Assembly (NCBI GenBank): GCA_934435205.1
Contig: CAKSAK010000001.1
Coordinates: forward strand, 310,001-374,000
Reading direction: 5' to 3'
Origin: an uncultured Ruminococcus sp.
GTDB lineage: Bacteria > Bacillota > Clostridia > Oscillospirales > Ruminococcaceae
DNA length: 64,000 nucleotides
The translations under genes and the position numbers were made by a program. Numbering within the stretch: the stretch's first letter is position 1; each line of letters opens with the position of its first letter. Under the pieces are notes generated by a model. The model was not told the origin of the DNA. It did no database searches and saw only the letters and a list, made by a program, of their open reading frames with translations. This document shows positions 45,599 to 54,063 of this stretch, piece by piece.

Positions 45599-46485
45599 TG
45601 ATCGTTATTTCCTTTCCTGTTATTGCGGAATTTTCCGCTTCTTATTTGAGTATAGACATTCTTAAGTCCAAGATACACGATATTATCAAGTATATCACGA
45701 TATCTTTTAAGATCAAGCTTCACATAGATATCTGCCATTTCGCCAAGGGTGAAGTTTATGCTGTCATCACAAAAGGCGTGGACTTTTTTCAGATAGTCCG
45801 CATTTATGCCCTCGGTGGGCGGAAATTTTGTGAGGAGCGGATTGTAGCTTTCACTCTCGTGGTCGTCGGGCAGGTCGTCCAGAGCGTCACAGATATAGAT
45901 AAACCTGCCGAGGAGGTAGCCGAATCGTTCAAGGAGCGGTCGGCGTTGGTCATGAAGTCCGCCTGCGACGGCTTGCATCATAAGTGCGGTAGGCTCGCAG
46001 GCAAGGTCTATGCCTGCTGTTTTTTCACGCTCTATTTTATTTTGCAGTTCCATTGCGTTTTCAACGGCAGGGGCAAGATCCGGATAAAGGCGAGCCGCTT
46101 TCTTATAGGGCTTTTTGAAAAAAGGCAGAAGTGCAAATGCGGCAAGCTTGCCTTTTAGCCCTTTATCGGCTATATCGTCACGGAGCTTATGATATGTGAG
46201 TATCACGGCGGCTGAGGACGTATATTTAAGGTCGCAGGTACGCTTTGCACACATGGTCTTTTTAAAAGGGTGTGCGATACAGCGCTGTTTTTCTGCGTCA
46301 AGCTTCACTCCCCTTACAGAGAGATCCATAAGGGAGAGAAATGCGAAATCGTAGCTGAGGGTAAAGCGTGTCACAAAGCCGAAGCGTCTGCCCATATCCT
46401 TACAGAGTCCGCAATAGACAGCTTTATAGATATCATATTCAAACATTCGCATATAGGGTTTGAAAGGGCGGACATAACCGAACAT
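45595..46485 (-). CDS. DUF5685 family protein
   Basis: About 296 residues. The N-terminal motif MFGYVRPFKPYM and VYCGLCKDMGRRFG are typical of DUF5685. Later CKRTCDL-like cysteines (CAKRTCDLKY) and the acidic YICDALDDLPDDHESESYNP follow. The helical make-up and paired Asp-rich motif recall isoprenoid-synthase folds, but this is a guess. Function is unknown. ATG at 46485 with AGGAG upstream; GTG two codons earlier is also possible. First gene of the four-gene run. Confidence 0.85.
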   Translation of the reverse strand: MFGYVRPFKPYMRMFEYDIYKAVYCGLCKDMGRRFGFVTRFTLSYDFAFLSLMDLSVRGVKLDAEKQRCIAHPFKKTMCAKRTCDLKYTSSAAVILTYHKLRDDIADKGLKGKLAAFALLPFFKKPYKKAARLYPDLAPAVENAMELQNKIEREKTAGIDLACEPTALMMQAVAGGLHDQRRPLLERFGYLLGRFIYICDALDDLPDDHESESYNPLLTKFPPTEGINADYLKKVHAFCDDSINFTLGEMADIYVKLDLKRYRDILDNIVYLGLKNVYTQIRSGKFRNNRKGNNDQ

Positions 46486-46679
46486 AGGCACTCCTTAGGT
46501 TTTCGTTACTATACATTATAAAACACGATTGTGTATATCCCGTGAAATATATAATATTATACAACAATTTTAAGATAAAAGTCAATAATTATTATGATAA
46601 AAATAAAGGCTGGGTTACGGAGGGCAGGTGTTTTGGGGAAAAGTGGAGGGATACAAAAATGGGCGAGGTGCAAAAAAAG

Positions 46680-46704
46680 TGGGCGACCAGAGGTCGCCCC
46701 TACA
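46680..46704 (+). repeat. CCCCTACA-type palindrome
   Basis: A GGTCGCCC-class unit downstream of the ABC exporter genes. The region 46492-46752 has no gene. Confidence 0.85.
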
Positions 46705-46752
46705 ATTTTATAATGTTACATTGTAAAACGTAAATCAATGTTCGCCCATATA

Positions 46753-48519
46753 TTAGGTCACGGCGAACTGTGAGTTATATAGATCGGCATAGAAGCCGTT
46801 CTTTGCCATAAGCTCGTCATGGCTTCCCTGCTCTACTATATGGCCTGAATCCATTACTATGATAGTATCGGCATTCTTGATAGTAGAAAGTCTATGGGCG
46901 ATTATAAAGCTCGTTCTGCCATGCATCATTTTCTCAAAGGCACGCTGCACCAATATCTCCGTACGGGTATCTATAGACGATGTAGCTTCGTCCAGAATTA
47001 GCATTGGCGGCAGTGAGAGCATTACTCGGGCGATACAGAGAAGCTGTTTCTGTCCTGCGGAGATAGTGCTGTAGCTGTCTGAGATAACGGTATCATAGCC
47101 CTTTGGCAGACGCTTTATAAAGCCGTGACAATGGGCTGACTTGGCGGCGGCTATCATTTCTTCCTCGGTGGCGTCAGGCTTGCCGTAGCAGAGGTTCTCT
47201 CTTATTGTGCCTGTTTTCAGCCACGTTTCCTGCAAGACCATGCCATACATACTTCTCATGGAGTCACGGGTGCAATCCTTTATAGGCTCGCCGCTTATGC
47301 GTATCTCGCCGCTGTCAGTGTCGTAAAATCTCATGAGGAGGTTTATCATGGTGGTCTTGCCACAGCCTGTTGGTCCTACGATAGCTGTACGCTGACCGCT
47401 CTTTACATGGAGGTTAAAGTTCTCGATAAGCTTCACATCAGGCACATAGCTGAATGACACGTTGTCAACGTCCAATGTGCCGTCAACGGAGGTAAGGACA
47501 GTAGCGTTAGGGCTGTCAGGTATCTCCTCTGTTTCGTCTATGACCTCAAAGACACGCTTTGCGGAAGCAAATGCACTTTGAAGCTCGGTGATAACGCCTG
47601 ATATTTCATTGAAAGGCTTTGTATACTGATTTGCATAGGTGAGGAAACAGCTAAGGTTACCAACTGTGAAGCCCATACCTTTTATTACTGAGAGTGCTCC
47701 CACGATACCGACAGCCATATAGACGAGGTTGTTTACAAAACGTGTGCATGGGTTGGTGAGTGAGGAGAAGAATGTGGCGTTAAGACCAACTTTCTGGAGT
47801 TTCAGGTTCACTTCTTCAAACTGCTCCTCAGCTTCTTCCTGATAGCCGAATGCTGTTACTACCTTCTGATTGCCTGTCATTTCCTCAACAAGGCTGGTCA
47901 TGTCGCCTCTTGCTACAGATTGCTGGTGGAAAAGCTTGAATGTGTTCTTGGCAATAAATCTTGCGACAAATAGTGAGAGCGGAGTAAGGATAACAACGAT
48001 AAGGGTTATTTTCACGTTTATGGAAAGCATGAAACCAAGTGTACCAAAAATTGTACACACGCCTGTGAAAAGCTGTGAAAAGCCCATGAGAAGTCCGTCA
48101 GACACCTGCTCCAAGTCGGAGATTATACGGCTGATTATATCACCGTGTGGGTGGGAGTCGATATAAGAAAGAGGCAGCTTTTGGAGCTTTGCGAAAGCGT
48201 CGTTTCGGATATCTCTTACCACGCAATAGGTTATCTTATTCGTACAGAGGGACATGAGCCACTGGGCAATGCCTGTTACGGCAACTGTTACGCCTAGCTT
48301 GATTATGATATTTACGATGCCGTCAAAATCAACAAAGCCCATTTCTACGATAAGGTCAACGGCGTTACCAACGAGGATAGGAGCATAAAGGGTGGTGGCA
48401 ACGGCTATGACCGCAAAGACCATGGACAGTATGAACAGCCACATATGCGGTTTTGCGTATTTGAGAAGCGGTCTGAGGGCTGAGGTATCAAGCTTGTTTT
48501 TTGTGCTTTGCTTAGCCAT
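46753..48519 (-). CDS. ABC exporter subunit B (membrane plus ATPase)
   Basis: A 588-residue half-transporter: six membrane helices (about 25-320) then the ATPase domain (about 345-588). Walker A is GPTGCGKTTM, Walker B MLILDEATSSID with the catalytic Glu intact. The signature reads ISAGQKQLLCIARV in place of LSGGQ. The upstream partner shows the opposite pattern, so the pair forms a heterodimer with one degenerate ATP site, as in LmrCD or TM287/288. Substrate unknown, multidrug or lipid-like. It overlaps the partner gene by 8 bases. Confidence 0.93.
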   Translation of the reverse strand: MAKQSTKNKLDTSALRPLLKYAKPHMWLFILSMVFAVIAVATTLYAPILVGNAVDLIVEMGFVDFDGIVNIIIKLGVTVAVTGIAQWLMSLCTNKITYCVVRDIRNDAFAKLQKLPLSYIDSHPHGDIISRIISDLEQVSDGLLMGFSQLFTGVCTIFGTLGFMLSINVKITLIVVILTPLSLFVARFIAKNTFKLFHQQSVARGDMTSLVEEMTGNQKVVTAFGYQEEAEEQFEEVNLKLQKVGLNATFFSSLTNPCTRFVNNLVYMAVGIVGALSVIKGMGFTVGNLSCFLTYANQYTKPFNEISGVITELQSAFASAKRVFEVIDETEEIPDSPNATVLTSVDGTLDVDNVSFSYVPDVKLIENFNLHVKSGQRTAIVGPTGCGKTTMINLLMRFYDTDSGEIRISGEPIKDCTRDSMRSMYGMVLQETWLKTGTIRENLCYGKPDATEEEMIAAAKSAHCHGFIKRLPKGYDTVISDSYSTISAGQKQLLCIARVMLSLPPMLILDEATSSIDTRTEILVQRAFEKMMHGRTSFIIAHRLSTIKNADTIIVMDSGHIVEQGSHDELMAKNGFYADLYNSQFAVT

Positions 48520-50251
48520 TTGCCTGCGCCTCCTTTTCTGAAAGCTGTGAAAGGCATATTTCTTTATATACCTCGCAGCCCTTATAAAGCTCTGAATGAG
48601 TGCCGATACCTGCTATTTTGCCATCGTCAAGAACGATTATCTTATCGGCACTTTTTATAGATGAGATTCTCTGTGAAACTATGAAAACGGTCATGCCGCT
48701 TGTTTTTTCGTGGATAGCTTTTCTGAGCCTTGCGTCTGTGGCAAGGTCGAGGGCGGAGGCTGAGTCATCGAGAATGAGTATCTCAGGGTTTCCTACCAAT
48801 GCTCTTGCTATGGTAAGTCTTTGACGCTGTCCGCCTGAGAGGTTTTTACCCTCCTGAAGTATCATTTCGTCAAGCTTATCGGGCTTTTTCTCCACAAAAT
48901 CTTTTGCCTGAGCGATATCAAGAGCGTTCCAGATATCCTCGTCGGTGGCGTTTTTATCACGCCACTGCATATTGTGTCTTATTGTACCTTTGAAAAGTAC
49001 AGCTTTCTGAGGAACAATGCCTATCATGCCTCTGAGCTGTGAGAATGGGTACTCTTTTACATCAACGCCGTCAACAAGGACTTCGCCCTGACGGACGTCA
49101 TAAAATCGTGGGATAAGGTTGATAAGAGAGGTCTTGCCTGAGCCTGTACCGCCGATTATACCGATAGTTTCGCCTTTCATGGCTTTGAAGCTTATATCCG
49201 AGAGAGAGTCGGCCTCGGCGGAGGCGTATGAGAAGAAGCAGTTTCTAAACTCAACGCATGGTGCATTACCGTCAGTTGTGACAGGCTTATTATCCTTATC
49301 GGATACACTTGGCTCCACAGCGAAAACGTCATTTATTCTGATAGCGGAAGCCTGCATTTTGGTGATATTTGTAACGAGTATCGCCATAGCAAGGAGTGCT
49401 AAGAGTATCTGGTTCATATAGTTTACAAGGGCTATCACTTCGCCCTGTGAGATAAAGCCTGTATAAACCGTTTTGCCGCCGAACCAAATGATAGCGATGA
49501 TAGCGAAGTTTACGATAACATAGGTGGCAGGATTCATGAGGGCGGAAATTCTTCCTGCGATTATCTGCTGGCGTTTAAGTTCTTCGGTATTATCAGCGAA
49601 CTCTTTTTCCTCGTCTTTCTGACGGGAAAAGGCTCTGATAACTCTTGCGCCTGTGAGAGTTTCGCTTGTCATAAGGTTAGTTTTATCCAGCTTTTTCTGG
49701 ATATTCTTATACTGCGGGATAGTAATGTGCATTATAAGGTAGATAACATAGGCAAGGCAAGGTGCGATTATCAGGAAGATAAGGGTAAGCTTTACTGAGA
49801 TAGAGAATGCCATTATGATTGAGCCTAAAACGATAAAAGGCGAACGGAGGAACAGGCGGAGGAGGATATTCACGCCCTGCTGAGCGGTATTGATATCCGC
49901 AGTCATTCGTGTGACGAGGGTATGGCTTCCCACGCTGTCTATTTCCGCATAGGACAGTGAATTGATATGCTTGAAGAGATCACGTCTGAGGGCAGTTCCG
50001 AAGCCCAATGACGCTTTTGCGGCAAAATACTGAGCTGTCAGCGAACAAGCCAGACCACAGAAGGCGAGGAGGACAAGCACACCGCCCATTTTATAGATAT
50101 AGGGTTTATCAGCATTTTTTATGCCCACGTCGATGATATTAGCCATAACGAGCGGCACTGCAAGCTCGAAGCAGGCTTCGATAAGCTTGAACAGCGGGCC
50201 GATTATGCTTTCTTTTTTATAGTTTTTCAGATACCTAAAAAGCTTCAGCAT
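48512..50251 (-). CDS. ABC exporter subunit A (membrane plus ATPase)
   Basis: About 579 residues with the same plan as its partner. Walker A is GGTGSGKTSL, the signature LSGGQRQRLTIARAL is canonical, and Walker B reads ILILDDSASALD, with Asp in place of the catalytic Glu. This is the degenerate-site subunit of the heterodimer. I chose the ATG at 50251 with GGAG about eight bases upstream; an in-frame TTG at 50266 lies inside that site. First gene of the pair. Confidence 0.93.
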   Translation of the reverse strand: MLKLFRYLKNYKKESIIGPLFKLIEACFELAVPLVMANIIDVGIKNADKPYIYKMGGVLVLLAFCGLACSLTAQYFAAKASLGFGTALRRDLFKHINSLSYAEIDSVGSHTLVTRMTADINTAQQGVNILLRLFLRSPFIVLGSIIMAFSISVKLTLIFLIIAPCLAYVIYLIMHITIPQYKNIQKKLDKTNLMTSETLTGARVIRAFSRQKDEEKEFADNTEELKRQQIIAGRISALMNPATYVIVNFAIIAIIWFGGKTVYTGFISQGEVIALVNYMNQILLALLAMAILVTNITKMQASAIRINDVFAVEPSVSDKDNKPVTTDGNAPCVEFRNCFFSYASAEADSLSDISFKAMKGETIGIIGGTGSGKTSLINLIPRFYDVRQGEVLVDGVDVKEYPFSQLRGMIGIVPQKAVLFKGTIRHNMQWRDKNATDEDIWNALDIAQAKDFVEKKPDKLDEMILQEGKNLSGGQRQRLTIARALVGNPEILILDDSASALDLATDARLRKAIHEKTSGMTVFIVSQRISSIKSADKIIVLDDGKIAGIGTHSELYKGCEVYKEICLSQLSEKEAQANG

Positions 50252-50413
50252 TTTTCTTTCTCCCAACTAAATAAAATCATATAAATTTTATTGTATCATA
50301 TTTTTTTGTACATTTATAGACGAATAAGTTAATTCTTTAGAAAAGTGTTTGCAAGTCTTGATTGCCTGCTCAATCATGTGTTGTTCGCACAATTCAGTGC
50401 ATTTCTCAAATCA

Positions 50414-50707
50414 TGTAGGGGACGGCGCCCTCGACGTCCCGTTCGGGGAGCGACAATGTTTGGTTTTATCACAATTTTGTGTAGACATGCCGTGTTGTGA
50501 ATAATCATGCCGTACAGCATTGTTTTTCTAGCACATTGTTGAAATGATAAACAACGAAACGTTGAGAAGCGGGACGCCGAGGGCGTCGTCCCCTACAATT
50601 CAGAATTTATGGTAATCCTGAGCATAGGCGACCTCAGTTCGCCCCTACGGAAATGTTTTTGCCGCAGGTATATGTGTGGGAACGGGCGAACGATGTTCGC
50701 CCCTACA
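50414..50707 (+). repeat. Cluster of CCCCTACA-type palindromes
   Basis: Units at 50414-50441, 50570-50597, 50626-50648 and 50683-50707. The sequence between the first two (TTTGTGTAGACATGCCGTG and on) matches the end of the copy B region near 14755-14940. No gene is present from 50252 to 51120. Confidence 0.85.
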
Positions 50708-50730
50708 ATAAATAATCATCGCCGCAGGCG

Positions 50731-50764
50731 ATACCTTCATTCCTCATTCCTCACTCCTCACTTC
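50731..50764 (-). repeat. GTGAGGAGTGAGGAATG motif without the rest of the element
   Basis: The minus strand reads AGAAGTGAGGAGTGAGGAAT then GAGGAATG. It is the end piece of the composite element, alone, adjoining the tyrS promoter. Confidence 0.75.
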
Positions 50765-50776
50765 TAAAAAAGGGGG

Positions 50777-50805
50777 TTGACAAAAGGGTGAAAGTGTGCT
50801 ATAGT
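50777..50805 (+). promoter_or_regulatory. Promoter of tyrS
   Basis: TTGACA (50777-50782), 17-base spacer, TATAGT (50800-50805). Confidence 0.8.
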
Positions 50806-51085
50806 CATATCAATAGGTTTAAATGCTATGACGGAAATAAGTAGCCTTTTGCGAAATTTCAGAGAGCTTTCGGTCGGTGCGAGAAAGCATTTCAAGAGAG
50901 TGTGAATACATTCCTGAGCTGTTCGCCGAGAAAGCTTTTGCGCAAGGCGAAACGTTTTGCACACGTTACAGTGCTATGGCTTCGCTTTCTGCTGAGCCTG
51001 TAAGGTCGGGAGTTTCCCGATAAACTGAGGTGGTACCACGATAATTCGTCCTCTGACAGATATTCTGTCAGAGGATTTTTTATTT
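50806..51085 (+). ncRNA. T-box leader of tyrS
   Basis: The leader contains the T-box AGGTGGTACCACG (near 51027) and a terminator stem TCCTCTGACAG/CTGTCAGAGGA with a T run (51050-51085). The specifier loop reads GAATACA, giving TAC for tyrosine at 50907-50909. Uncharged tRNA-Tyr should stabilise the antiterminator. Confidence 0.9.
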
Positions 51086-51120
51086 ATGTACCGCAAAAAA
51101 ATAATACGGAGGTATAAAAA

Positions 51121-52338
51121 ATGACTGTTTTTGAAGAACTGAAAAGAAGAGGTCTTCTCGCTCAGCTTACTGACGAGGAGGAAATAAAGGAGCTTATCAA
51201 CGCTGGTAAGGCAACTTTCTACATCGGTTTTGACCCAACTGCTGATTCTCTTCACGTTGGTCACTTTATGGCACTTTGCCTTATGAAGCGTTTGCAAATG
51301 GCAGGCAACAAGCCTATCGTTCTTATCGGAGGCGGTACGGCTATGATAGGCGACCCGTCAGGCAAGACAGATATGAGAAAAATGATGACAAAGGAAACTA
51401 TCAACCACAATGTTGAATGTTTCAAAAAGCAGATGTCACACTTCATTGATTTTTCTGATGACAAGGCTATTATCGTAAACAATGGCGATTGGCTTCTTGA
51501 CCTTAATTATGTTGATGTGCTTCGTGACGTTGGCGCTTGCTTCTCTGTAAACAAGATGCTTACATTTGAGTGCTACAAGCAGAGAATGGAAAGGGGTCTT
51601 ACTTTCCTTGAATTTAACTACATGATAATGCAGTCCTACGACTTCTACAGACTTTTCCAGGATTACGGCTGTAATATGCAGTTCGGCGGTGACGATCAGT
51701 GGGCTAATATGCTTGGCGGTACTGAGCTTATCAGAAAGAAGCTTGGCAAGGACGCTTACGCTATGACTATCACTCTCCTGCTCAACTCTGAGGGCAAGAA
51801 AATGGGCAAGACAGAAAAGGGCGCTGTATGGCTCGACCCTGAAAAGACTTCTCCATACGAGTTCTATCAGTATTGGAGAAACGTTGGTGACGCTGATGTT
51901 ATCAAGTGCCTGAAGATGCTCACATTCGTTCCTATCGAGGAGATCGAGGAAATGGAGAAGCACATGGAGGGTGCTGAATACAACAAGGCTAAGGAGCTTT
52001 TGGCTTACGAGCTGACAAAGCTTGTTCACGGCAAAGAGGAGGCTGACAAGGCTGACGCTGCGGCAAAGGCTATTTTTGCAGGCGGTGGAAACAGCGACGA
52101 TATGCCTAGCACGACTATTGCAGCGGCTGATCTTACTGACGGCAAGATAGGTATTCTTACGCTTCTTGTTAAGTGCGGTCTTTGCCCTTCAAATGGTGAG
52201 GCAAGACGTCTTGTTACACAGAACGGTATTGCGGTGAATGGTGAGAAATTCACTGACCCTAAGGGTCTTGTTGATCTCTCTGAGCCTGTTGTTATCAAAA
52301 AGGGCAAGAAGATCTTCCACAAGGCTATTGCGGAATAA
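51121..52338 (+). CDS. tyrS: Tyrosyl-tRNA synthetase
   Basis: A 405-residue class I synthetase. The HIGH-like motif is in DSLHVGHFMALCLM (near 40-50), tyrosine and tRNA recognition segments follow (YDFYRLFQDYGCNMQFGGDDQW), the KMSKS-like loop reads KKMGKTEKGAVW (near 225-235), and a C-terminal S4 RNA-binding domain covers about 340-405. It is controlled by a tyrosine T-box. AGGAGG-like bases (CGGAGG) precede the ATG. Confidence 0.97.
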   Translation: MTVFEELKRRGLLAQLTDEEEIKELINAGKATFYIGFDPTADSLHVGHFMALCLMKRLQMAGNKPIVLIGGGTAMIGDPSGKTDMRKMMTKETINHNVECFKKQMSHFIDFSDDKAIIVNNGDWLLDLNYVDVLRDVGACFSVNKMLTFECYKQRMERGLTFLEFNYMIMQSYDFYRLFQDYGCNMQFGGDDQWANMLGGTELIRKKLGKDAYAMTITLLLNSEGKKMGKTEKGAVWLDPEKTSPYEFYQYWRNVGDADVIKCLKMLTFVPIEEIEEMEKHMEGAEYNKAKELLAYELTKLVHGKEEADKADAAAKAIFAGGGNSDDMPSTTIAAADLTDGKIGILTLLVKCGLCPSNGEARRLVTQNGIAVNGEKFTDPKGLVDLSEPVVIKKGKKIFHKAIAE

Positions 52339-52358
52339 TATAGTACAAAATAATTTCC

Positions 52359-52388
52359 ACGGGTGGACAGAAGTTCACCCGTTTTTTT
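52359..52388 (+). terminator. Terminator after tyrS
   Basis: ACGGGTGGAC, AGAA, GTTCACCCGT and seven T residues. Confidence 0.9.
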
Positions 52389-52539
52389 GTATATAAATGT
52401 AAGGTATTTTGCAATATTCATAAACTTTCACACAAAATACATATAAGGTTTAGCTATATTTAAAGTTATTCATATATACTTTTAATCAAAGGAAAGTTTA
52501 CACGAAGCATACGAAAAAATCACGAAAAGAGGCGTGGTA

Positions 52540-53268
52540 ATGAACGGCAGTCAGGAAGTGTTCAAGCGAATAGAGAAAAAATACATCGTTGACGAACCGA
52601 CTTATGAAAAGCTTATAAAAAAGCTCGAGGGGCATTTTGTCAAAGACAGATATTACAAAAGCACTATCTGCAACATATATTATGACACACCAAGTCATCA
52701 GCTTGTGAGAAACTCCATTGAGAAGCCTGTTTACAAGGAAAAGCTGAGAGTGAGAAGCTACGGCGTACCTGATGATGAGGACATGGTTTTTGTGGAGCTG
52801 AAAAAGAAATACAAGGGTGTGGTCTACAAGAGGCGTATTGAAATGACCCTTGCACAGACCCGTGATTTCTTTGCAGGTAGGGAGATACCCCACAGCAATC
52901 CGCAGATAGAGAACGAGCTGAGATATTTTCTCAAATTCTATGAGGGCATTGCCCCTGCTATGTATCTGAGCTATGACAGACTTGCTTACTGCGGTGCGGA
53001 AGATCCGTCCCTCAGGCTGACATTTGACACGCACATTCTTTATCGTGAGGAGCAGAGGGAGCTTGACAAGGGCATATGGGGCAAAGAGCTTCTTCCTGCG
53101 GGCATGAGGGTCATGGAGATAAAGATACCAAATGCTATGCCACTTTGGTTATCGGCTATACTCGATGAGCTGGAGATATTCCCTTCGTCATTCTCAAAAT
53201 ACGGAACTGCGTATCTTAATGAGCTTTCTGAAAAAATACATAAAGGTAAGGTGATAAGCTGTGCTTAA
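52540..53268 (+). CDS. VTC domain protein (polyphosphate polymerase-like)
   Basis: About 242 residues with a VTC tunnel domain, related to the polyphosphate polymerase core. Visible landmarks are FKRIEKKYIVDEPTYEKL, ICNIYYDTPSHQLVRNS, EKLRVRSYGV, VFVELKKKYKGVVYKRR, LSYDRLAY, and VMEIKIPNAMP. Basic and acidic residues of the tunnel appear intact. In bacteria these are linked to DUF4956 and CotH or Cthe_2159-like genes; the true product is not settled. I chose ATG at 52540, with GAGG seven bases upstream. Confidence 0.9.
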   Translation: MNGSQEVFKRIEKKYIVDEPTYEKLIKKLEGHFVKDRYYKSTICNIYYDTPSHQLVRNSIEKPVYKEKLRVRSYGVPDDEDMVFVELKKKYKGVVYKRRIEMTLAQTRDFFAGREIPHSNPQIENELRYFLKFYEGIAPAMYLSYDRLAYCGAEDPSLRLTFDTHILYREEQRELDKGIWGKELLPAGMRVMEIKIPNAMPLWLSAILDELEIFPSSFSKYGTAYLNELSEKIHKGKVISCA

Positions 53269-53965
53269 TTCAACTACTCTTGCGGCTACTACTGTGACCA
53301 CCACTGAAACGACTGTGGCGGCAATAACTACAAACGAATTTATTTTCTGCACTGCGGCTTCGTTGGTGCTTGGTCTTATAATAGCGTTTGCTTTCAACTT
53401 AAAGCAGAAAAAGACAAAGAGTTTTATGATGACGCTTGCTTTGCTGCCTGTTATAGTACAGGTAGTGATAATGCTTGTAAACGGAAACATCGGTACCGGT
53501 GTGGCTGTTATGGGTGCATTCAGCTTGGTAAGATTCCGTTCTGTACCGGGAAGTGCAATGGACATTTGTGCTATATTCCTTTCAATGGCGGTGGGTCTTG
53601 CGACGGGCACGAACCACCTTGCGTTGGCTCTTATGCTTGCTGTGTGCGTGAGTCTGCTGAACATTATTTACACGCTTCTGCCTATTGGCAAAAAGAAGTC
53701 TGGTCACAAGGAGCTGAGCATCACTATCCCTGAGAGCCTTGATTACACTGAGGTATTTGACGATATCTTTGAAAAGTATCTTTCAGAATGTGAGCTTGTT
53801 TCCGTAAAGACCACAAATATGGGAAGCCTTTTCAAGCTGAAATACCGCATTGAGCTTAAGGGTGACGCTAACGAAAAGAAGCTTATTGACGAGCTGAGAT
53901 GCAGAAACGGCAATCTTGAGATAATGTGTGCAATGGCAGCAGACATTGAGGAGCAATCATTCTGA
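53261..53965 (+). CDS. DUF4956 family membrane protein
   Basis: A 234-residue protein. A Thr-rich N terminus (TTTETTVAAITTNEF) is followed by three or four membrane helices (about 27-145) with GTGVAVMGAFSLVRFRSVPG, the DUF4956 signature, then a soluble C-terminal domain. The start is GTG at 53261, overlapping the VTC stop codon, so the two genes are coupled. It likely works with the VTC protein at the membrane, for instance in export or anchoring of a polymer; that is inference. Confidence 0.9.
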   Translation: MLNSTTLAATTVTTTETTVAAITTNEFIFCTAASLVLGLIIAFAFNLKQKKTKSFMMTLALLPVIVQVVIMLVNGNIGTGVAVMGAFSLVRFRSVPGSAMDICAIFLSMAVGLATGTNHLALALMLAVCVSLLNIIYTLLPIGKKKSGHKELSITIPESLDYTEVFDDIFEKYLSECELVSVKTTNMGSLFKLKYRIELKGDANEKKLIDELRCRNGNLEIMCAMAADIEEQSF

Positions 53966-53990
53966 CAAAATAACACAAGTATCCATAAGC

Positions 53991-54030
53991 AAAACCGCAC
54001 AAGGCTAAAGCGGTCTTGTGCGGTTTTTTT
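53991..54030 (+). terminator. Terminator between DUF4956 and lipoprotein genes
   Basis: AAAACCGCACAAG pairs with CTTGTGCGGTTTT, followed by more T. It lies between two functionally linked genes, so it may be read through or set a gene-dosage ratio. Confidence 0.85.
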
Positions 54031-54063
54031 CAACCTTTTTTTACTATACAAGGGGGTATTTTC

